In this document: positions 32,098 to 42,540 of the stretch, in pieces
Layout: every line of letters starts with the position of its first letter
Position numbering within the stretch: position 1 is the first letter of the stretch
Source: Macrolepiota albuminosa
Lineage: Eukaryota; Basidiomycota; Agaricomycetes; Agaricales; Agaricaceae
DNA: 64,000 bases
Reading direction: 5' to 3'
NCBI GenBank assembly: GCA_027475525.1
Contig: JAMWFC010000082.1
Coordinates: 2,418,001-2,482,000 of the forward strand
Translations under genes and position numbers: made by a program
Notes under the pieces: generated by a model
The model's input: only the letters and a program-made list of their open reading frames with translations
What the model was told of the DNA's origin: nothing
The model's database searches: none

Positions 32098-35000
32098 TTA
32101 CCAGAGAGATGTGATATACCACCTAAGATACTGCCGCAAAGTCAAGGAAGAGAACGTCTGAGAGTCCACGTTTGCCGAAAAGTGACCTACGTCGACATCT
32201 ACGTCCATTGGTGGCGCAAAATAGAAGCCGGACACAAGGACAAGATAACTGGAGAAAGCCGTCATTAAACACAGCCGGTAACAATATCATGAGACGCACC
32301 TAAGAATAAGGATACTACCTCTGTGATAATTGCTCTTTGCTTCGATATATGTATAAGTCATCAAAAACATTGATAGAATAAGCGAGACCACATCCCAGCG
32401 GGGGAAGGTAAGCCTGGTCATGAGATCAATGTATATTCACAAGGCAAACCATAAGCACCCACGTGAAAGACTTGGCAACTTCTCCCGTAGATCCTTGGTT
32501 GTACCAGGCAGAAAAAGCGACCATTGCAGGGATCTGGAGCAGACAAACTTGTAATGCATATGCGGATCCGATCTCCATGCTAGTAGTGAATGGTAAGTGG
32601 AGCGTGCTGACCTCAAAGGATGGACCAACCTGAGGGCAATATTGTTGTTGAGTGCGAACGAAACCGCGTTCATAAACTCAGTCGTATTAGGAACCAAGGC
32701 AAACAAAGTAACTCCAAGAAATTTTTCATCGATCCCAGAATCCTTGAGGACAACATCGACAACATCAACAAGCAGTTCTAAGAGACAGAAGGGTATCAGT
32801 GTTTGCCATTCTAACTACATACAGCAATCTTACCTGCAATGACAGCATACAGAGCCGTGCATGCCAGCAGTACGCTAGCACTGGTTTTACGGCTCCAGGA
32901 AGGTGCATGATGTCCATGTCCCCCGGCAGCTTCTTCATGGGCCCGTGACTTTGCGTGACGATGCGCTTGCTGGCGCCTTAATGCGCTAACTGTTGCCACT
33001 GCAACAGCTCGCGCTAAGTCATCGGCCGTCATGGTTCCTGGAACTTGCCCCGTGGCTTTGACAGTATGATCTACTGTTTGAAGGATAGGATCAAACTGAG
33101 GTAGGGGAGACTGAGCTGTAGGTTGTGCGATACAGGTATGGCGAGGATATGAGGACGGAGAGAGAGAAGCACCAATTGATTGATTACTTTCCTGACGGGA
33201 CAAGGATTCTCCCATGATAGTCGAATGTAGCTGGGTATCATCATGAGGGATTGGAATTGCCACGGGACTTGGTTTCGATTCAAGCGGGGGACTACGATAT
33301 GAGGTGCTGGAAGGATGACTCGAAGGAACGGGACGGTGCGGTGCTGGCGGGCGGTCCCGTGAAATCTCTATAGGATGTAAGAGCGGTCCAGGATTCTGCC
33401 AGATCCGAGAGGCATGGGTGTGGAGGGAGAACCAGAGGCCGATGAGGTAGGACTGTTAATTCAGTCAGTATGAGTAATCCGCTGATGATTGGTGTAATGT
33501 ACTTACAAAGAGTAGCACAGATGCACAAATGTACATAAGTGTCTTGACAGTAGATTGATAGAACGGATCTGTGGCAGGGTCCGGATGCTGGTAAGAGCAG
33601 CGATCACAGGTCCAGGGCGCATCTCCTGGACTTCTAGGATTCGTGGGACATCCTTTGCACACGAGTTGAAACTGGAGTGACAGGACGTCAGGAGGCAGTT
33701 ATGAGTACCTAATCGAGACACACACGTTTCCATAGATCTGATAAAACAGAGTAGGGGCTAAAGCGCCAATAATGGCCATGATCAACATCATACTCGTGAC
33801 TCCAGCGCTCTTAGCGTTGAACCTTTGCTCTTTGTGCCGCAATGCCCCGCTTGCCATACTAATCCCGGGCATTAGCAACACCCCGGCGAGCAGGCTTCCG
33901 ATTATGGAGCCTTCTACAAGCCTACCTTTGCCTTGAGTAAGTGCAATGGCATACAGGATGATCTCAATGATGGAACCAAAGGTCGCATTGATGACAGCAC
34001 CCATTCCAATAGACGACTGCGCAGAGATCGAGGCAACGGCCATTCCGATAAAGTATGAAAGGGGGATGACGCTGAGGAGGGAGAGGACAAATATTAAACC
34101 ACGCGAGGCAATCGTTGCCAAGAAAACGGGCACATGTTTACCTTCGTGCTCCAGTCGTTCTACAATGGACAGAAGTATCATGCCGTCAAAGATGACGAAG
34201 AAGACAATGGGAAGAAGGTTGATAAAGAGGATATTGACACCACCAACGGTGTACTTGTAGTATTGAAGTCCAACAGCACGATATGTGCACAGAAGGACCG
34301 TGGAAGTTGAACCAGATGGTGCCAATTGGCCTTCAGACAGTCTTGTATGCTTGACAGAAAATTTCGGAACTTGAACGCTGGCGACATTAGTGGTTCCAGC
34401 CTCAGTGTCCTGGGGGAGTCCCTCCTGGTTAGAGGACATGACAATGGCCTGTGGTGCAGAGCAAAACCGGATGGAGGCAGGATGTGAAAAGAGATGCTTA
34501 AGTAGGGCCCAATTGAGCCTGGCCATAGGTATGGTAACGACGAGGCCCCAGCAGATGAGACACACGAAAAGCATGAGGGGCGCAATGATGGTACTGATTG
34601 CAAGCCAGTAGCACACTTTCCCTAACACATCACTGCCCGTCGTTTTCGCGACCCCAATGGAACTCGTTAACGATATTGACCTGACGAACGCGCGCGAGCC
34701 ATAAGCTTTGGGTGGCCATGTTCCATGTGGGGAAAGCAAGTGCGTGGTGTCACTAGGAGTATCAGAACCCCAAGAGACGTCGGAGGCGTAGTGTATACGA
34801 TATGTTTCTGGAGTGAGAGTGGGTTCTTGGGTGAGAGGAACACCTCTGATCGTCGGTATTGAACCAGATTGTTCTGGAGTGAGAGTGGATTCTTGGGTGA
34901 GAGGAACACCTCTGATCGTCGGTATTGAACCAGATTGTTCAGACGCTGGAGGTCCCGGAGAACCACGAATCGTGTCCTGCTCAGGAACACTCACGACATC

Positions 35001-35819
35001 TCCGTCAGCAACATTCTCCTCCCCTGTATCTGTGGCATCTAGATCCCCTTCGACGTATTTACCAAATGGCCATACGAGATACCACCCTAGTCCGTACACC
35101 AGGGAAGCATACCGCTTTCCACCGCGGGGAACAGCATAGAGAATAGCGGAGACCGTGACACAGACAAGGGCTATCCACCAACCAAAGGCGAGGATCCAGA
35201 AGATATTTCCTGGAAGAAGGTGGCGCTCTGCTTGGGCGGAGGGCGCTAAATGAAGCGCCTGATCTGCAGCAACATCAATAGAGCGTTCTTTCTTGTACAA
35301 AGCAGGTTTCCAAATGGGAAGGCCGAAAGGATGTTGAACATTGATAAGGGATTGACGTTCTTTAACGTTAATTTCGCCACCTGGGTCTTCATCTTCACCT
35401 GCTTCAGCTCCAGTTTCCTCTGCAGCAAGGCCCTTTGCGCGTCGTGCCAGAGATGGAGAGATAGAGCCAGTATCATCTTCATCCTCTTCATTAACATTTC
35501 CTTCGTCGTCTCCCCGGAGAAAATCCCTGTGATGCGTGTGGCTAGATGTGTGAGAGCTGCTCCCACTGACACTTCGCAGGCGGGTTGATCGCAAGGACGG
35601 ACTTCGAATCGAATAAGTAGGTTCTGGGCTACGTACGCTGGAAGTCGAGGACGCTGAATAGTAGGATGTCCCCTGGTTATGATGTTGAGGAATATCTGAT
35701 GCAGACCACTGTGAGCCGTAACTAACGTTGCGGTGAAGAGAGCTCGCCGGGGTTCGAGTGAAGAACGAGGCGGGGCCTTGATTGTCATTTGCGGGAGAGG
35801 CGGGGCCGTGAGCGGACAT
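32098..35819 (-). CDS. VNX1-type vacuolar cation/H+ antiporter (CaCA superfamily)
   Basis: Vacuolar exchanger of the Vnx1 group (Na+/K+ for protons in yeast). The minus-strand ATG at 35817-35819 starts a long Ser-rich, acidic cytosolic N-terminus. The motif GLGWYLVWPFGKYVEGD marks the YccF-like part. Alternating membrane spans follow. The first exchanger repeat contains GMGAVINATFGSIIEIILYA, the second ALVPNTTEFMNAVSFALNNN and MEIGSAYALQVCLLQIP; these are the two alpha-type motifs. Between them lie a CxxC...CxxC segment (CKGCPTNPR, CDRCSYQHPD) and a variable loop with HGHH. The C-terminus reads FPRWDVVSLILSMFLMTYTY, YIEAKSNYHRGSILIL, YLVLVSGFYFAPP and stops at 32098-32100. At least six introns. 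A 22-residue tandem repeat sits in the N-terminal half. Confidence 0.9.
34807..34941 (-). repeat. In-frame 66-bp tandem repeat (22 residues) in the VNX1-type gene
   Basis: Two copies at period 66 with one base difference encode SGSIPTIRGVPLTQE(S/P)TLT. Unlike the 77-mers it keeps the frame and is not exact, so it is taken as real. Confidence 0.85.
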
Positions 35820-36026
35820 TGTCGACGATGCGCCTGCTGTCACCACCAAGCTTCTATTTATATCCTGTGGTTATGTACAATAATCCCCCGGCGAGACCCG
35901 GCCACTCTTCTCCCGCATCCAGCATTTGGTTCCGTGCTTTAAAAGGTTCTTGGCACGGGCCATTGAAAGGACACGGAAGAGGACATGGTAGTAACAAGTA
36001 AATAATGAGACAGAATCCAGAGAAAG

Positions 36027-37592
36027 TCATTTCCGTGCAAGTTTCTCTCGAAGCTGTGCACCCTTCAACTTGGCACGAAGATACTCCAATCGCACCGCGT
36101 ATCGTTCACTAACTTCCATCCTCCGTCGCTGGATATCTTCCATTTCATCCTCAATCTTCCCGTCCATCCGGGGCTTAGGCATGGATGGCTCGTCGACGGT
36201 ATTCATAGTAAAATGACTCCTAGCCAAACTCACGTTCGAAACACTGCCGACCCCTAACCGTCCATAGCTCGCCGACAACGCCGGTACGGGTGGAAGCCCA
36301 TGCTCCCCTGTTTTCCTCTCCTCAGCTCCCACACTAGATGATGAGTTTATCCGGCGGAGTGATCCTGATCTTGCTGAGTTCGGCGATACGAAATTGCCTC
36401 TTGCTGACTTTGCCATCGAAGAAGCAGAGGTCGCTGACTTGAGCGATGTCATGTCGCTATCAGAGATTAAGACGCGTCGCAGTGTCGTAGGCACTGACAT
36501 CGACACTGTGGTCTCCGCTAAAGCGTTACGGCCTTGATGTCGGTGGAGCTTTGCAAGTGTAGTCATCTCTAACCCATTGAACGCATCCATCAACCTCTTA
36601 ACTTCCGCTTCAATTGCTGATATCTCTTGACGTATCTCCGTTGTTGTCTGCAGACGTTCATCGTCGAATACATCAGTGTGGAATGCTGAGGTTCTATATG
36701 TTTCGCCAGGTAAACGGGAAGGGAAAGACGAGGGAGGTGTAGCTAATCGACGAATGCTTGCATTCGAACGCGAGATACTAACAGGCGGGTGTGATGAGTG
36801 ATCCGTCTGTGATCCCAATCCCATACGGGATGATATAGAAACATTGTCAGCCTGACTACGTGATGTTGTCGTGCGGACGGACGCAGCACTCGATTTCTTG
36901 CTTGGACCACGTTTCAAGACGTTAGATGTCATAGATGCAGCAGAAAATGTACTTGAAGTATCGCTGAAATCAATTGAGCCGGCGGGCGTGCGTCGACTTG
37001 TTGCACGGCGAAGGAAACCAGTCACGCCAGACGTTACCGAGCGTTTTGACCGCACAGACGAAGATCGGTTGACTTCGACCTGAAAATTCGAGAGAGGCCG
37101 AGCTGTATAGCCAAAATGTCAGACGTCAGGTAAACGCGGATGCAGTGTGGCGTGCTCACGTTTGCCTTCCTGCGAACAGATCGTTCCACGTGGAGGCGGT
37201 TGAGAGATCGGCACCATTGGAACCTCACTTGGAACAGTTGTGCTGGTCGCAAATCTTTCGAATAGGTTTTGCCGCAGCAGCCGATATTCGTCGTCACTAA
37301 AGTTAGATAGGGACGTAGAAATCAGAACCAGAACTCTCCCATTATTCGAGCTGCGACTGACTTTAGGAGTCCTTGAGAGTTCGCAATCGCTAAATCATTC
37401 AGCCGTTGGGCAAGTGTCATTCTGAAGAAAACAGCATTCTGAGTTCTTCCCTTGTTCAAAATCAGTAACCAATACGCACGTAACGTTGTGTCCAGGTTGA
37501 CGTAACGGAGAGGAAGCATCTTTGAAACTCTGATCGTGGGGGCCAGACGCAGGCAAGACGTCAGGGTATGAAGAAGAGGATGGGGTGTCCAT
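36027..37592 (-). CDS. Serine-rich coiled-coil protein of unknown function
   Basis: Minus strand, four exons joined in phase. Exon 1 from ATG 37592 (MDTPSSSSYPDVLPASGP) ends at HNV-T. Exon 2 gives MTLAQRLNDLAIANSQGLL, exon 3 NDDEYRLLRQNLFERFATST and MVPISQPPPR. After an intron of about 57 bp, the long last exon starts ARPLSNFQVEVNRSSSVR and ends KLKGAQLREKLARK with TGA at 36027-36029. Middle Ser/Thr-rich stretches resemble phosphorylation-rich scaffold regions. TEIRQEISAIEAEVKRLMDA and the C-terminal EDIQRRRMEVSERYAVRLEY are coiled coils. The block AQRLNDLA...DDEYRLLRQ recurs, as I remember, in other basidiomycete proteins of unknown function. No catalytic motif seen. Confidence 0.72.
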
Positions 37593-38871
37593 ATTAGAAG
37601 GCTTGTGTTGGGGTTTTTGGGCAGAGTTAGGGGTTGTCAGCAGTTTATCTGTCCGGACGCGCAAAATGCTGGGGCTCGCCGTTCTAGCTCCATTTGAGTT
37701 TCGTGACAGCGGACTCGGTTGACGGATGGGTGTGCGTGCGGGAGAAGGTGTTGGATTCGAAAGTATCTGGGCGGCCGGCGCGTCCTTGGTGGTAAAGCTC
37801 GGAGCCGGGTCGCGTTCTTTTCCTTTGTTCTTGCCGTACTAAAGGTAAAAAAAAAGCTAATCGTCAACTTGTGATACAGTCGTCAAGGTGCGAAGAGAAA
37901 CATGAACGCACGAATCTGGACCGAATGACACTGGCTACGGACTTGTCGTTAGATGAGTAGTTCTCCAGATCATCAGCCTTTTTGGAGGAGAAAAAGCCCA
38001 TATCAGCATCACGCTAGCGGGCAGGCTTAGAGGAGAAGACCGAGAACACTTTGAACAAGAGGAACGAGGATTCCAAGTGATCACTGATCACTTGCGGTGG
38101 TGCAGCTATCCATCAAAATGATCCCACCAGGGCCAATGACTCGGAAGTACATATTTACCTGGCTGTGATATTATGTATGCCCTTACTGTACTTCGTATAG
38201 ATGTGGAGGCAGCTCCATTCTTCAAGAAGACGTCATGAACCGACCTGTTGCGTAGGTACTAGGAAAATAACAGGAGATACCATGTGCATCTCTCGATTCA
38301 TCAACTTTTTCCAGATCTGACTCATTGACATCGCTCTGCACCTCAGCGAGAGAAATGTTTGCCTCAAAAGGTATGTATGTATGTGACTTCTTAAAATTAG
38401 ACACCTTACTCGCCATGGGAGATCCTTGGCATCTCCATAGCCATACCCCTTGAAAGGTCCATTCCACAGAATGGAACAAAGTATGTTCTTCGAAGCAAAA
38501 ACCTAACTACTCAGTATTGAGAGTGTAACTCTCTACTATAAACCTGGGTCCCAGCTAGTCGAAGTAAAGTTCTAATGACTGTCAAATGCCATGCGCCAGG
38601 TCAGATGGTCAGATGATCGGTCCAAAGAGACAACTCTTCGACGACGTCTCGACACATCCTCCTATCCCACTCGGTGCGTTGTGAGCGATTACACTTGCAC
38701 CTTTGTGTTTAATAGATGATCTCCTGCGATAGCAATTAGTCACGATGACCTTTGCGGTCACAGGGTACGGTTGCCCTCCAGGACCAGGTCAAACTTTCAG
38801 CGTAAATTAAGCGGATCGTTCATATATCACCTCTGCAGTGAGTGGAGATTATTAAGAGATAGCGCCGAGCC

Positions 38872-38891
38872 GGTCACGCAATTGCGTGACC
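38872..38891. promoter_or_regulatory. Perfect 20-bp palindrome GGTCACGCAATTGCGTGACC
   Basis: Reads identically on both strands, about 1.3 kb upstream of the minus-strand coiled-coil gene. Each half contains TTGCGTGA, compatible with a dimeric bZIP-like site; function unknown. Confidence 0.5.
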
Positions 38892-39060
38892 TACGTGTAT
38901 TATCGACTAGAGGCGAAATGCGACAGCCAGCTAGCTAATTTATATACAGGGAGTGGAGGGAGGGTTTTACGAATAAACGAATAGAGTATGTTAATAGAAT
39001 TCTAGTGTAAAATTGTGAGCGTGAGGCCGACGCGACCTTCCCATCGCGTACGTACTTTAA

Positions 39061-39115
39061 ATATTTCGACCTGTGATGGCGCAATGGGAGATAGTTTTCT
39101 GTGGGGTCGAAATAT
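39061..39115. repeat. Inverted repeat, 11-bp arms
   Basis: ATATTTCGACC at 39061-39071 pairs with GGTCGAAATAT at 39105-39115 across a 33-bp loop. Confidence 0.7.
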
Positions 39116-39527
39116 CTAAGGTGAGGGGTGAGCCCGGCTCACCAGGTGGCCGCTGGATGTGACTCTCACCGGTAGAGCAAGAAGTGAGACGAAATAGAAA
39201 TTAAACACAAGATATAGAGCGAGACAATTAATAACTGGAATTGCAACAAAGGTTTGCGGTGAGAGGTGAAATCAAGATGTGAGAGAGCGGCCTCGCGCTC
39301 ACCTGGGCAGCTAAGGAGAAGGAGGTGGACGGAAGCAAGGGCCACCCAGGATGTCTGAGACTGTAGGCCATGCTGACCACAGCACGGCATCTGCCAGGCT
39401 CTGGCGCCATGCCGGGATCGGCTTACAGATAGAGGGGGAAGAAAGGCACGTGCGTAGACAAGGAGACTCCTGATCACGCAGAGGCCTCCGAAAACGCTCG
39501 CCACCTTCGGCACTCGCCTTTACGCCG

Positions 39528-39681
39528 ACGAAAGAAGTTGCCGTTTTGAGGGGTGACTGGGGTATCTGGCACCCCGTTACGTTCGAAATAAGCATCCAGT
39601 AAGCACGAAAGAAGTTGCCGTTTTGAGGGGTGACTGGGGTATCTGGCACCCCGTTACGTTCGAAATAAGCATCCAGTAAGC
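39528..39681. repeat. Exact 77-bp direct duplication carrying the left terminal inverted repeat
   Basis: 39528-39604 equals 39605-39681, so the left end of the inverted-repeat element appears twice; only one copy is likely real. Confidence 0.95.
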
Positions 39682-39704
39682 ATCCAGTAAATAATATTAA
39701 CTGA

Positions 39705-39764
39705 AGTTTTTTTATTTTTATTTTTATTTTTTATTTTTTATTTTTTATTTTTTATTTTTTATTT

Positions 39765-39813
<49 letters not shown>

Positions 39814-39920
39814 ATTTTTATTTTTATTTTTTATTTTTTATTTTTTATTTTTTATTTTTTATTTTTTATTTTTTATTTTTTATTTTTTATTTTTTATTTT
39901 TTATTTTTTATTTTTTTTTG
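39705..39920. repeat. TTTTTA hexamer/pentamer satellite, about 210 bp
   Basis: Almost pure T5-6A units on the plus strand. Length is probably unreliable in short-read data. Confidence 0.95.
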
Positions 39921-40200
39921 GAGGAGCATTACCATTTTGGTAACACTATCAGCAACTAACAACTTTGCCCAATTTGTGGTTAGTCCTTTGTTATTTGTCT
40001 GTTTTGAGCTGTCCACCTTTAGAAAATGCATTACACACACTCCTGGCATGTGGGAGTCTGTGCTTATCCATTGGGGAAGTGCATGTAACTCAGAAAACAT
40101 GGAGACTACTTTTTCTAAGTTACATGTCACCATGTCACACACAAAACTAATATATTAGTTTTCAAAATATATTTCCATTAACGTCTAACTTTAGGGCAGC

Positions 40201-40260
40201 TTTCTGCCAACAACTGATCATGTGCCTGGGTTTCTGCCAAAAAATGATCATGTGTCTAGG
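40201..40260. repeat. 30-bp tandem repeat, two units
   Basis: TTTCTGCCAA-[C/A]AA... GATCATGTG-[C/T]CT occurs twice with few changes. Confidence 0.8.
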
Positions 40261-41314
40261 AAATCCTGAGTTTACATCAACTTCAATTAATATTATTTAC
40301 TGGTGGTATGAGCAATATGAATGTAACGGGGTGCCAGATACCCCAGTCACCCCTCAAAATGGCTGATAGGCTCATTTTCTTGCATGATATATGAACAATC
40401 CACACTTAATTTACACTGAAATTTTGATCTGGTCCTAAAGATATGGATATGGCCTGCAAGTCACACTTGTAAGAGATCATAGCGACATAATGATTCTTGA
40501 GGAAAGTGTTGAATGAGATGGTAGTGGTGTAGATAAGCACAATGAATGACTGGGTTGTGGTGTTGGGAGCAGCTGTCAATGTTCTTGATGCAGTGGCCCA
40601 AATAGCAATTGCTTGAAGTTCCTGAGCTGCAAGATGGGGGTTGGGAGCGGCATCTGATGAGGTAATGCAGTAGTGCATAAATGGAGAAAGGTAACTATAT
40701 GCAGGGATTTGTTGGTGGTTGGCACTCAGAATGATTTCAGTAGCAGAAGTTATAAGGGTTTAAAGCTACTAGATGGGTGTATCAATACGCACAATGCCAA
40801 ATTGTGTAACTGGCTAGGCATATAAAGAGATCAGATATGAGCAAGTGTATATAGTTAGCAATACTGTATACCAAATGTTCTGTTGAGACCGGCATGCATT
40901 ATTACACCGTGCACATGGAGCACCAGGGTCACAGCCAGGGTCATACAAACATGAAATGAGATATATATATATAGCAAAGGCACAGTCACCCTCAGTTGTT
41001 ATCCAGAGACTGAGAATGAGTGCACAATTCATTAGTTATGCAACAAACAATATACTTACTCATACTGTAGAGTAACCTCTGTATTGTTTAGATATGCAAA
41101 TACAGTCATTATCCAGAGACTGAGGAGTAACTTCTGTATTGTCTAGACATGCACTTTTAACATGTTCATCATATTCCTTTCCATGTGAGAGTGGAGTCTC
41201 TGATGACTCTCACATTGACTCTCTTAGTGATTCGCTAAGTAAGTCAATTACTCTTTTTTCAGTTTTTTTCAGGTAAAATACAAATCATCCTTCTTTCTGA
41301 AGTATTTCCTTTAG

Positions 41315-41468
41315 AAATTTATTAAATGTTTTTATTGCTTTTTACAGAATAAAAAGAACAAAAATTCTAAGGAAAAAACATTGAAAGAAAAAAATTTATT
41401 AAATGTTTTTATTGCTTTTTACAGAATAAAAAGAACAAAAATTCTAAGGAAAAAACATTGAAAGAAAA
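41315..41468. repeat. Exact 77-bp direct duplication in the repeat desert
   Basis: 41315-41391 equals 41392-41468. It shows that the CpG-poor part was assembled by the same method as the gene part. Confidence 0.95.
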
Positions 41469-42354
41469 AAGTCAAGTCTTTCAATACCTCCTTTTAGTAT
41501 AAATTTGACTTTTTTCGCTCAAAAAAACTTGTAATAAAATATGAGAAGAATTTGCATACTGTTTCAGATGGCAAGAGAATGATAAAAATATATTTTTTTT
41601 CCTTGGAGAGTAGATTGGAAAATGGTATACAATTTTCTAACTCTGTGAATAAGAAATATCTTGAAAATTTTCCAAGAAAAAATGACATAGAAATAGCATG
41701 ACAGCTTTCTTTGTCAGTTTTGCTATAGAAAACACATTCAGATATCAGCAATGATAGAAACAAAGTTTGTAAGCTATGTGCCATCATAGCTAGCTCAGTG
41801 CAAGATAAGGCAGGTGACAAACAAGGACCTCTTCACCTATTCCCTTTTATAGCATATTCACTTTAATAATATATGGGTGAAATTCATTCTATCTCATCTT
41901 GCACTCAACAAAACTTATATTTGCCATGTACAACCTAAGAGAATATGCAAAGTCTTCAATTTCAATTGGCCCTGCAATAATCAACATGGCAGCAATGTCC
42001 TCTATATATGTTCCTTATATGAAGGTAACTATCCAGCATTTGCATGCCTGAGAACATGTCTGCATGTTGTCAATGGTTGAATCTGCATCTAATTCATATC
42101 AGTGCTCTTCCTCAAAATTTCTTAATTATCCAGATCTGTCTGTCTATATCCATCCAAAGCTACCTTCTGCTCCCCTCTCACTTCAAGACGTAGAACTTTT
42201 CAAACATATTATAATACTAATGCCTTCCTGTTGGAATATCACAATGTGATAACTTGATGAGTATTGCAAATACAACAATCATCAATGGCCACAACACTAC
42301 TACTTCGTCTTTTTATATGTATATATATTCATATTTTACCTACGGAGTATCCTT

Positions 42355-42540
42355 AGCTTGTTATACATGCTACTAAAAGTACGTTACTTACATATCATAT
42401 ACACGGACACCTTTACTTACCTGTACCTAGATTGTACTTATGCTATGCATGTTCTCTAGGTACTTAATATCAGTTTGTTATACATGCTATTGAGGATTGT
42501 ACTTACACTATATATGTTTTTTAGATGTCTGTCACATCTT
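42355..42540. repeat. Imperfect tandem repeat with GTTATACATGCTA and GATTGTACTTA
   Basis: Two diverged units: TTGTTATACATGCTACT at about 42358 and TTGTTATACATGCTATT at about 42475, each followed by GATTGTACTTA. Confidence 0.55.

Larger units (their letters stand above)
37593..39527. other. Intergenic interval with palindromes, no supportable gene
   Basis: No domain-bearing frame. Contains AAGTGATCA-C-TGATCACTT at about 38075-38093, a perfect 20-bp palindrome and an 11-bp inverted pair, listed separately or below. Confidence 0.6.
39621..40359. mobile_element. Non-autonomous element with 37-bp terminal inverted repeats and internal TTTTTA satellite
   Basis: The left end (39621-39657; artefact copy 39544-39580) starts TTTTGAGGGGTGACTGGGG and ends GGCACCCCGTTAC. 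It is the exact reverse complement of 40323-40359. Between the ends lie the TTTTTA tract (about 39705-39920), a hairpin with CATGTAACT arms (40082-40128) and a 30-bp direct repeat (40201-40260). No transposase frame, so it resembles a MITE. I could not identify a clear target-site duplication. Confidence 0.65.

Noticed and set aside
39894..40158. Short frames inside the inverted-repeat element
   Set aside because: Overlapping frames on both strands, no transposase motif.
705..41468. 77-bp direct repeats as a novel mobile or recombination system
   Set aside because: Constant length, full identity, unrelated contents and the identical pair around the N gap point to assembly overlap.
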